DNA of 64,000 nt from Alentia gelatinosa (taxonomy: Eukaryota > Annelida > Polychaeta > Phyllodocida > Polynoidae), in assembly GCA_950022655.1 (NCBI GenBank), contig OX465583.1:33321360-33385359 (forward strand), written 5' to 3'. The position numbers and the translations under genes were made by a program. Under the pieces are notes generated by a model. That model saw only the letters and a list, made by a program, of their open reading frames with translations. It was not told the DNA's origin and ran no database searches. Below are positions 60,501 to 64,000 of this stretch, one piece after another. Positions within the stretch are counted from its first letter, which is position 1. Each line of letters starts with the position of its first letter.

Positions 60501-63500
60501 AATATTGTGGCTAAGATAAAAAGTAGTACTTCAGGCTATACATCTACAGATTTATTTCTTTTTAAGGCACAGTGCTGCCAAGAACATTTTCTCTTCACCT
60601 GTTTTTTCCCCATTAAATCTACGGTCCTAGTTAAGGCAATGTATTTATTCTTAAATCATATTTTTATTACATAAAGCTGATGCCTATGACAGGCTAACGG
60701 TTTCTACATCTTATAATACTATAATTAAAAATGTTTTTTAGCCTGTTAAGAAACAAACATTGTATTGATTAGTTATCTACCACACGCCATATTTTAATTG
60801 CAAGTTAGGATACTAACGCAAGCTGGCAAATCACGAGTTGGGTTATCAGAATAATAGTAAATATTATTAGGATGATAAAGCACACACCTGCTTTGAATCA
60901 GATAGCTCATTCTTTGTCTCTCTTTCACTTGTTAAGAGTATGGAATATTTTGATTTTAATTCACTATAAAGCTGAAAAGGGAAAGATAAAAGGATACACT
61001 TAACACAGCAAATAAGCACTTAATCCAGTAATTTCCAGACTAATAGATTTTCCATCGAGGGCAGTAAAACTACATAAATCACTGTAGTATCACAATACAA
61101 GTAGTAAACACACGCTTAAAATCAGATTAATTGTTTTAAAAATTCAGGCCTCAAATCAATTCTTTATTCAAAACAGATTAGGGAGTAGCAACATCCATCG
61201 AGAAATTCTATTCTAGCTCTCAAAAATCACTCAAACCAGAGATCACAGAACTAATTGATACTCATTCAATTTGAGTCATGGTCACGTATGGAAAAACCGC
61301 ACCTTGGAGACTGACATTAAAACAACTCACCTTGTAAATTGTTGAGGATTCCATTGAAAAGGCATCTTCTTGGTTTTTCATCACTATATTAAAAGTATAA
61401 CAAACAAGTTTACAAAGGTGTGTTGGGAACTCGTTATCGGAAATCGGGGCGCCGATTTCCGTAAATTGGGCCCCGATTTCTTCGAAAAAATTGAAAGGGC
61501 CCTAGCCAACCTCTAAGCTTAGGATTTTGATCTATATATATCCAGGAATATTCTAGCAAAGTGAGATAACAGCAAAAACAAGGATAGCCTAGATGGATGG
61601 AAGGGAGATGCAGATGGTATATTTTTATTCAGTATTTATTTCTATGAAAACATAATTATGAAATGGAATATTGATACTTGCTACATGTCTAAATTGAATG
61701 AATAAAAACGGGCGTTTAAATGGTTTACAGGTGCTTTAAAGAACATTCTCTGTAGTCCCTTATGCTTCTTTATTCCCTGTGACAGGGGTGGGGTTAGGTA
61801 CTACTTGGAAAAACAAAACCCTACCTGCAAGATGGCGATATTTTACTCAGAGTCAATGAAGATGGAAAACGAGAAGTCTAGTTAGCTTTACTATGAACTA
61901 GAGACCAGAGATAACACTATGGATATAGCGGATTAATAAAATCAATCGGAGAGATTTGTCATATATACATAATGTCCGTATGTGGATAATGTAAGACCAT
62001 TTCGTTTGAGGTGAATTATGTTCAATAGAATTAGAGATGTGCCTTACTTTTCTGGGTGTCGGTCTGCAGGGAGCGCAGTTGCTGGATGAGGTGAGCCTGC
62101 TGACTGGCGTGGTCCGTCAGCTGGCGGTGATTCTCCCACAGCTCAGACATCTCCTTCCTGTACGGTAAACAAAGTGAAACATCCACTATTACCACAGGCC
62201 TTGATTAGACACATCGAATTGTATATATATATATATCGTAGACGGGGACAAACTTATATTACACAATTTTGTATTATCTTTTCATGACTCTATATCAGTC
62301 ACTTTGGCAGAGTAATGATTGAAGTTTTATGTTTTATACCGAAAAATTCACACGTTCTCTTGTTCTTATATTAGTAGTTTACATCCCAAGGTGTTCCTTT
62401 TGTCAGATTTGAATCAATGAGAAGTGGATTATTTTCGATCGACACTTCAACGCTTACTCACATTATATTCCCCACAGTTCTCTTATGCCTCATTAACCTA
62501 ACATAAAAAGATACCATGAAATCTCCAAAAAGTTACCTCTTATCTTTCAAGGATGTTAGTGAGGTTAGAAAAAATCCCGTGAAGATCTCTTCACTTCGCT
62601 TACCCTATCACCTTTAGCAACTCTGCTCTGACATAGCATTGCAAGAATATACTTACAGAAAAGAATAAAATACATGAGAAGGTAAAATATTTACATCAGA
62701 TACAAAGCTAAGGGTTGGATACATATTTGAGGCACTAACAAAGTGCTTTCAGTGTCATAAAAATGAAGAGATCTAAAATGGTTCTGGCAACGAACCGAGG
62801 ACACAGAGCAAAAACAATATCAAAGGTTGGTTACCTGACTGCCTCCAGCTCGCGGTCTTTGTGGTCAAAGTCTCTCTGTAACTCGCGGATCACACGCTCG
62901 TGGCCGTGCACGTCCTTCTTCAGATTTGCATTCTGAATAAATCATAATAATGTATGTAGCACATTCAACAAAACTTAAATAAACTTGGAGAAATGCAATA
63001 CTGGGGAAATGGTGATATGATTAATTCAGTTCCGATTTTCTTTTCATTGTGCATTGTTAAGATAATGGAATTTATGATGGAAACCACAAGTCTTTTTTCG
63101 TACATGTAGTAGGAGACCGAGCAGTTATGAACATGGCTAACATGAGCCCCCCGATTTAAGGAAATCTAAAATTTCGGAAATCATCTGCAGCGCGTACATG
63201 AATTTATGGTTTTAAACTTGGGTGCGCTAGTATATTTATTAATTGTTTGATATGTTTATATTTGTGTGTGTACATTGTGCTAATACGACTTTGCTCTTTA
63301 GGGCATTAACACCTCATTCGTCAAAATCATATTTGAAACTCACCTCTTTGCTGGCCCTACTGTAGTCGTCTCTGGTTTCTTCTAACTGGTCTTCTAATGT
63401 CTAAGAGTAAACAGGAACACAACACACGTGGTTATCTCAGCGACATTCATTCCTCTGTATCACTAAATCCTATCGCATTCTATAGGACTTTGTGGATATT

Positions 63501-64000
63501 TAGCCCATTGTCTGTTTGAGATTACATAAATACTATATAATCTATGTATATATATGTATATAACTATATGGTTATAATAGATCAGATTGTAAGTCTAATT
63601 CGATTCAATAATTCTTAGCTATCAAAGGAATAGGCTTCAAACAGTACATTCAGTTATTGAATTGTAATGTAAAGAGCTTGAACTCAGTGCTATACCAAAG
63701 TCCCTACGATGTTGGAAACTACCATAGCAAGGCTGTATGGACGTTTTTTGGTTTATTTTCAAGTGTTTATTCATTTCTGCTTAGAGCAGATCTTCTGTGT
63801 ATATTAAATTCACGATCTTGATTGAAAAGTTATGCCCATAAAAGAATTGTATAGAAACAAGTACCATTGGAGGTCCCGCATTTAGGATTGGAGAGCACAT
63901 ATTCCAGTTTTGTTTGGGAGACAGACAGCAATTCTCAGAAAGCAAACAAAACTTACCGCCAGACGCTGTTTCTGGGAATCTTTTATCGCAGCCAGATCTC
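36502..64000 (-). CDS. CNTLN: Centlein (centrosomal coiled-coil protein), 3' part of gene, 29 exons
   Basis: Centlein is a long coiled-coil protein of centrioles that helps hold mother and daughter centrioles together (with C-Nap1 and Cep68 in vertebrates). The 29 exons listed separately join in one open frame of 1085 residues with GT-AG borders and matching phase. Family matches recalled from human centlein: QQAHLIQQLRSLQTDTQK, KNQEDAFSMESS, LQTNHRLCRKQLK, SDAVWNELAYFK, MNLQEEVDTQ, MSNMFEDFDKEGWEEISES, VERDLSQKRILVDDLKFK, ESALSQIEKTAEQQLLRLA, and AQRLAADILHMSQSEVDDL near the C-terminus. The vertebrate protein is about 1400 residues, so some 300 N-terminal residues lie beyond the right edge. 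The product is almost all heptad-type helix, with one Arg/Ser-rich low-complexity stretch (exon 54903-55176). Generic myosin-like annotation is excluded by the ordered matches. Confidence 0.92.
36771..36878 (+). repeat. (GGGA)27 microsatellite
   Basis: A perfect GGGA tetranucleotide run of 108 bases in the last centlein intron. The Gly/Arg/Glu ORF across it is an artefact. Confidence 0.97.
37258..37267 (+). repeat. Poly-C run
   Basis: About ten C bases in a centlein intron. Confidence 0.85.
37310..37960 (+). repeat. Dispersed repeat, copy 1
   Basis: It shares long stretches with 38930-39385 and 47300-47608 (for example TTCCTAGCACCTACT, CAACCAGTTTAAGGGGTAGA, ATGTCCATAAAGGA). The second half (TACTACAGTAGGCTATAGCC near 37932) is shared only with copy 2. 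No ORF or terminal repeat; type unknown. Confidence 0.75.
38627..38707 (-). CDS. CNTLN: Centlein exon 28
   Basis: It encodes EEDQSQDVESKKDKKWTKKC then EKTLANK, equivalent to the ENDKEWMLYIQKLLEG segment before the C-terminal helix. Confidence 0.86.
38930..39385 (+). repeat. Dispersed repeat, copy 2
   Basis: Same order of blocks as copy 1 but shorter, with internal deletions (the segment around 37630-37720 of copy 1 is missing). It lies directly before centlein exon 27. Confidence 0.75.
39423..39638 (-). CDS. CNTLN: Centlein exon 27
   Basis: It encodes VMAHSVVNSVHQARSLLRQH, a proline-rich insert, then AQAQRLAADILHMSQSEVDD and LMSVHEK. KAQTLAASILNISRSDLEEIL is the vertebrate match. Confidence 0.92.
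40811..40996 (-). CDS. CNTLN: Centlein exon 26
   Basis: It encodes SKLLSDVQKKNRDLESALSQ, IEKTAEQQLLRLAEQSEAAM and LRLNTIKLNEFNKFIK. It is strongly conserved with the SAMAEIETAASKQLQELA...EFTTFVK region. Confidence 0.92.
41311..41447. repeat. Foldback (hairpin) element
   Basis: Left arm (ACGTCGGTACTGTGGACGAA ... GATTCTATACTGCC) and right arm (GGCAGTATGGAATCGACGAC ... TTTCGTCTACAGTAAGGACGT) are imperfect reverse complements of about 60 bases. The loop is TTCTGCCTATGGCGTCA. Confidence 0.8.
41596..41691 (-). CDS. CNTLN: Centlein exon 25
   Basis: It encodes MESTQQRIAAIGREKRENEQ then KVIKLSQELEKK. The initial Met is internal, not a start. Donor GTAAGA. Confidence 0.85.
41969..42028 (-). CDS. CNTLN: Centlein exon 24
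   Basis: It encodes VEADGKIKQLSETNSRYKTQ (20 codons, phase 0 at both ends). Donor GTAAGT. Confidence 0.82.
42272..42380 (-). CDS. CNTLN: Centlein exon 23
   Basis: It encodes LNHVERDLSQKRILVDDLKF then KIKMAQESAQTDTEVM. MERDITMKRHLIEDLKF in vertebrates is the matching block. Confidence 0.9.
42788..42885 (-). CDS. CNTLN: Centlein exon 22
   Basis: It encodes TSSTELSKQLAQLKEVKVEN then ETLTEKIQTLTN. Acceptor TTCCTAG, donor GTAAGT. Confidence 0.85.
43300..43434 (-). CDS. CNTLN: Centlein exon 21
   Basis: It encodes RLNGELERLRAAKEDLETQV, then STPQVCTEQEYHSLQARLK, matching KLNLDLAGLRKEKEDL of the family. The donor is GTGAGT. Confidence 0.88.
44249..44380 (-). CDS. CNTLN: Centlein exon 20
   Basis: It encodes VSILKDAKNAAVKKEAEQRR, then TLEVLQGDLQLANHRLSSSR and STCQ. 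It corresponds to the LQNAKKTAELSVKE segment. Confidence 0.87.
44490..44607. repeat. Foldback (hairpin) element
   Basis: AGTTTAGGGTCTGAGCTCGT...GTTTGAATCAC pairs with GTGATTCAAACGAGATGGGA...GACACTAAACT. Arms are about 50 bases and the loop contains ACAAGGCGAAGCTGCG. Confidence 0.82.
45014..45076. repeat. Degenerate foldback element
   Basis: TTTGGAGTGCTTCGGAATAT pairs loosely with GATATTACTGCGCGTTCCAA. The loop is ACTCGGCTATCGCCTCG, close to the loop of the neighbouring foldbacks. Confidence 0.5.
45197..45213 (+). repeat. Poly-G run (17 G)
   Basis: Seventeen G bases in a centlein intron. Confidence 0.92.
45673..45867 (-). CDS. CNTLN: Centlein exon 19
   Basis: It encodes RPGQRNESPEREGPGRRDQA, PITVPGVSQPCPRGHVVSKK and LNTLRQRVTSLQKE. 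Acceptor TTTATGAAG, donor GTCCGT (both weak), but the frame and base composition are strong. Confidence 0.8.
46143..46248 (-). CDS. CNTLN: Centlein exon 18
   Basis: It encodes QNDLTATTDVTQTTDSLGAA then IAYTARSNSPAKDRQ, a low-complexity linker. Its acceptor (GTGATTTTCAG) is built from the end unit of the adjacent 32-bp minisatellite. Confidence 0.8.
46249..46760 (+). repeat. 32-bp minisatellite
   Basis: About 15 copies of a 32-bp unit (GAGAAAATCACAACAGGCTG followed by TTCATCAGATAC). Variants alternate GGCTG/GGCAG/GACAG and ATAC/ACAC. Conserved copies are head to tail with no spacers, so it is not CRISPR. The first copy is fused to the acceptor of centlein exon 18. The + strand ORF across it is the repeat translated. 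Confidence 0.95.
46815..46906 (-). CDS. CNTLN: Centlein exon 17 (GWEEISES block)
   Basis: It encodes YQQVLNRSIQTMSNMFEDFD then KEGWEEISES, matching VLNHSIKVMSNVFE...DGWEDVSESS of human centlein as recalled. Confidence 0.92.
47167..47230 (-). CDS. CNTLN: Centlein exon 16 (Lys-rich)
   Basis: It encodes AERELRKKKKKEKQKPNITK and Q. Phase 2 in (AG/G), phase 0 out. The basic stretch precedes the conserved GWE block, as in vertebrates. Confidence 0.78.
47300..47608 (+). repeat. Dispersed repeat, copy 3 (truncated at the tRNA array)
   Basis: It matches copies 1 and 2 up to ATGTCCATAAAGGA and then switches abruptly to the first unit of the tRNA-bearing tandem array. Confidence 0.75.
48456..48486 (-). 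pseudogene. Half tRNA-Pro relic (5' half), unit A
   Basis: The - strand reads GGCTTGTAGGTCTAGGGATA then TGGTTCTCGCT, the 5' half of tRNA-Pro to the anticodon stem with changes in the D arm. The 3' half is gone. Confidence 0.8.
48576..48647 (-). tRNA. tRNA-Pro (UGG), unit A copy 1, possibly decaying
   Basis: A 72-base cloverleaf. The acceptor stem GGCTTGT pairs with ACAAGCC, the anticodon stem CTCGC pairs with GCGAG, the loop is TTTGGGT and the anticodon TGG is at 48613-48615. The T loop starts CTCAAAT instead of TTCAAAT, and one T-stem pair is lost (CCCAG for CCCGG), which damages the B box. A four-T run follows about 10 bases after the 3' end. Confidence 0.85.
48716..48721 (-). terminator. 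Pol III T6 terminator
   Basis: Six T bases on the - strand, 8 bases after the tRNA at 48730-48801. Confidence 0.8.
48730..48801 (-). tRNA. tRNA-Pro (UGG), unit A copy 2
   Basis: A perfect 72-base cloverleaf with GGTTCAAAT B box, anticodon TGG at 48767-48769 and acceptor GGCTTGT/ACAAGCC. Apart from a compensated acceptor pair it looks like the standard animal tRNA-Pro(UGG). T6 terminator at 48716-48721 (- strand). Confidence 0.95.
50003..50033 (-). pseudogene. Half tRNA-Pro relic (5' half), unit B
   Basis: Same relic as at 48456-48486, duplicated with the unit, about 90 bases from the nearest full tRNA. Confidence 0.8.
50123..50194 (-). tRNA. tRNA-Pro (UGG), unit B copy 1
   Basis: A 72-base cloverleaf with intact stems and anticodon TGG at 50160-50162. 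The T loop has CTCAAAT, as in 48576-48647, but the T-stem pair is kept (CCCGG). T4 run at 50110-50113. Confidence 0.9.
50264..50269 (-). terminator. Pol III T6 terminator
   Basis: Six T bases on the - strand, 8 bases after the tRNA at 50278-50349. Confidence 0.8.
50278..50349 (-). tRNA. tRNA-Pro (UGG), unit B copy 2
   Basis: Identical over its length to the copy at 48730-48801, anticodon TGG at 50315-50317, with a T6 terminator at 50264-50269. These two copies are the best candidates for active genes. Confidence 0.95.
50583..51460 (-). repeat. Tandem unit C (partial, no tRNA)
   Basis: It follows unit B including the 116-base internal duplication, then diverges after about 51290 (AAAAGGTCAGTGGGTGG) and stops before the tRNA part. 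Confidence 0.82.
51461..52172. other. Centlein intron remainder
   Basis: No gene or clear repeat is seen between the tandem array and exon 15. The AT-rich sequence includes the start of the intron. Confidence 0.4.
52173..52259 (-). CDS. CNTLN: Centlein exon 15
   Basis: It encodes ALKGEVNTLRQQVADRRMDI then TDLKRDLL. The downstream intron (to 47230) holds the tRNA-Pro array. Confidence 0.86.
52721..52934 (-). CDS. CNTLN: Centlein exon 14
   Basis: It encodes LAFLLEQQRPSSPSDDLNVQ, then LTTSQRQADELSARLKRAED and CKSACKRRDALYEEK. Heptad pattern, high GC, phase 1 in and phase 2 out. Confidence 0.86.
53117..53217 (-). CDS. CNTLN: Centlein exon 13
   Basis: It encodes MNLQEEVDTQRVQSAHDAAT then VHELRTCLEQEKE, aligned with MNLEEELDELKV... 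of the vertebrate protein. Donor GTAAGC. Confidence 0.9.
53801..53929 (-). CDS. CNTLN: Centlein exon 12 (SDAVWNELAYFK block)
   Basis: It encodes PVKKRKKPKRTTDPKALQRE then NSDAVWNELAYFKTEHKNLL. SDAVWNELAYFK is identical in human centlein as I recall it, the strongest single match in the gene. Confidence 0.92.
54406..54527 (-). CDS. CNTLN: Centlein exon 11
   Basis: It encodes TAELEETRAAHGRRLERLKA then LQTNHRLCRKQLKALEEEVN. The block from AHxxRxERLxxLQTN to KQLK is conserved with vertebrate centlein. Confidence 0.9.
54903..55176 (-). CDS. CNTLN: Centlein exon 10 (Arg/Ser-rich linker and coiled coil)
   Basis: The largest exon (91 codons). It encodes GMEWDELPMRSSSPLRSSEQ, an Arg/Gly/Ser-rich stretch with five consecutive Arg codons and RSRARSWSPSAD, then QQKLQHCERRLEDCRTLLKH. 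The vertebrate protein has KRSRSLSPKSS at the same place. Very high GC. Donor GTCAGT. Confidence 0.88.
55636..55990 (+). mobile_element. LINE 3' tail (5' truncated)
   Basis: The + strand frame 55637-55939 reads WWATDPNHLVTERSRVTRRA, then LRVKRPRTDHFLHSPLCYGV and KLWDRLSS, ending EIFNGILR and a stop. It matches the tail at 27976-28145 in sequence and in its terminal (E-IF-GILR) end. It lies in a centlein intron on the opposite strand. Confidence 0.72.
57332..57432 (-). CDS. CNTLN: Centlein exon 9
   Basis: It encodes EIQAFRPEEQIEYRLQSMQT then EINSLKDRIKHKD. Acceptor CTTGTCAG, donor GTGCCT (weak). A duplicated repeat with a (GGGA)n tract begins only about 20 bases upstream of its acceptor. Confidence 0.8.
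57453..58240 (+). repeat. Nested local duplications with expanded (GGGA)n
   Basis: The block 57453-57746 recurs at 57999-58193 (GGATTAAAAGTAGGCATGGC ... GCCGGGTGCGGACCACATCT), and a fragment recurs at 58201-58237. A second pair (CCTATTTGACCTGATTCCAT ...) lies at 57757-57823 and 57918-57988. Copy 1 has the GGGA run at 57527-57636, while copy 2 has only about two units at the same place. Confidence 0.85.
57527..57636 (+). repeat. (GGGA)27 microsatellite
   Basis: A perfect GGGA run of 110 bases, the same unit and nearly the same length as 36771-36878, but in different flanking sequence. Pro/Ser/Leu ORFs on the - strand are artefacts. Confidence 0.97.
58241..59147. other. Centlein intron without features
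   Basis: AT-rich intron. It holds a short inverted repeat (TTTCGGTCTTGACCTACAGG and TCAAACCGAAA near 58330-58360) and nothing coding. Confidence 0.4.
59148..59246 (-). CDS. CNTLN: Centlein exon 8
   Basis: It encodes RVLDQDKEITELRRQVHDSQ then NRSVSTQASLEDK (33 codons). Acceptor GTTACCAG, donor GTACGT. A start four bases later in the AGAGG string would break the frame. Confidence 0.82.
60373..60402 (-). CDS. CNTLN: Centlein exon 7 (30-base microexon, tentative)
   Basis: It encodes ENTATQIEIK between ACTACAAG and GTAATG, phase 0 at both ends. It is proposed because it fits the frame, carries exon-like composition and is charged like its neighbours. The acceptor has a poor pyrimidine tract. The neighbours also join in frame without it, so it could be optional. 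Confidence 0.45.
60888..60971 (-). CDS. CNTLN: Centlein exon 6
   Basis: It encodes LYSELKSKYSILLTSERETK then NELSDSKQ. LYxEL matches centlein. Both ends are phase 0. Confidence 0.85.
61331..61383 (-). CDS. CNTLN: Centlein exon 5
   Basis: It encodes MMKNQEDAFSMESSTIYK, matching the xxRNQEDxxxxES segment of vertebrate centlein. The first two bases complete a split Met codon. Confidence 0.85.
62048..62157 (-). CDS. CNTLN: Centlein exon 4 (conserved QQAxLIQQL block)
   Basis: It encodes KEMSELWENHRQLTDHAS then QQAHLIQQLRSLQTDTQK. The second part closely matches the vertebrate centlein sequence and was decisive for the gene call. Confidence 0.9.
62835..62932 (-). CDS. CNTLN: Centlein exon 3
   Basis: It encodes NANLKKDVHGHERVIRELQR then DFDHKDRELEAV. 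Acceptor TATTCAG, donor GTAACC, ends phase 2. Confidence 0.82.
63344..63400 (-). CDS. CNTLN: Centlein exon 2
   Basis: It encodes TLEDQLEETRDDYSRASKE (19 codons, phase 0 at both ends), after CTCTTAG and before GTGAGT. Coiled coil. Confidence 0.8.
63957..64000 (-). CDS. CNTLN: Centlein exon 1 of window (partial)
   Basis: It encodes DLAAIKDSQKQRLA and ends phase 0 at donor GTAAGT. The exon continues past the window edge. Confidence 0.7.

Noticed and set aside
36502..64000. Calling the right-hand gene a myosin- or tropomyosin-like coiled coil
   Set aside because: Generic heptad similarity is expected of any coiled coil. The ordered specific blocks (QQAxLIQQL, SDAVWNELAYFK, GWEEISES, the C-terminal AAxIL block) fit centlein.

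Overview
The window is nuclear DNA from an invertebrate animal, most likely a marine lophotrochozoan (mollusc, annelid or brachiopod type). The grounds are GC-rich exons in AT-rich introns with GT-AG borders, a class 1 (invertebrate-type) transmembrane semaphorin, a metazoan centrosomal gene, Penelope-like and LINE retroelements, and many simple and palindromic repeats. The species cannot be fixed from the sequence alone.

Two real protein-coding genes point tail to tail. On the + strand, 13 exons between 1602 and 17930 encode the last 606 residues of a transmembrane semaphorin (Sema1A-like). They cover most of the sema domain, the PSI domain, a stalk, one membrane segment and a basic cytoplasmic tail. 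The N-terminal exons lie before the window, and the 3' UTR probably runs to about 21750. On the - strand, 29 exons between 64000 and 36502 encode the last 1085 residues of centlein (CNTLN), a coiled-coil protein that links centrioles. All 42 exons join in one open frame per gene with matching intron phases. The centlein 5' end lies beyond the right edge.

The 22-36 kb interval between the genes is a graveyard of mobile DNA. It holds a 634-bp inverted-repeat DNA transposon (21981-22614) beside a rearranged relative, and a broken copy of a multi-copy invertebrate gene family of unknown function (about 31990-29750 plus a C-terminal piece at about 23470-23258, - strand). It also holds a Penelope-like retroelement with two overlapping ORFs and a truncated reverse transcriptase (24065-27824), a LINE 3' tail, and a TGGTTGGG-type minisatellite. 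The Penelope element and its neighbours separate the two pieces of the broken gene.

The centlein introns carry a triplicated 1.4-1.5 kb unit with four tRNA-Pro(UGG) genes and two half-tRNA relics, all on the centlein strand. They also hold a 32-bp minisatellite that runs into a splice acceptor, two (GGGA)27-type microsatellites, several hairpin (foldback) elements, a dispersed repeat in three copies, and another copy of the LINE tail. The two host genes have unrelated roles (axon guidance receptor/ligand and centriole cohesion), and nothing suggests they work together.
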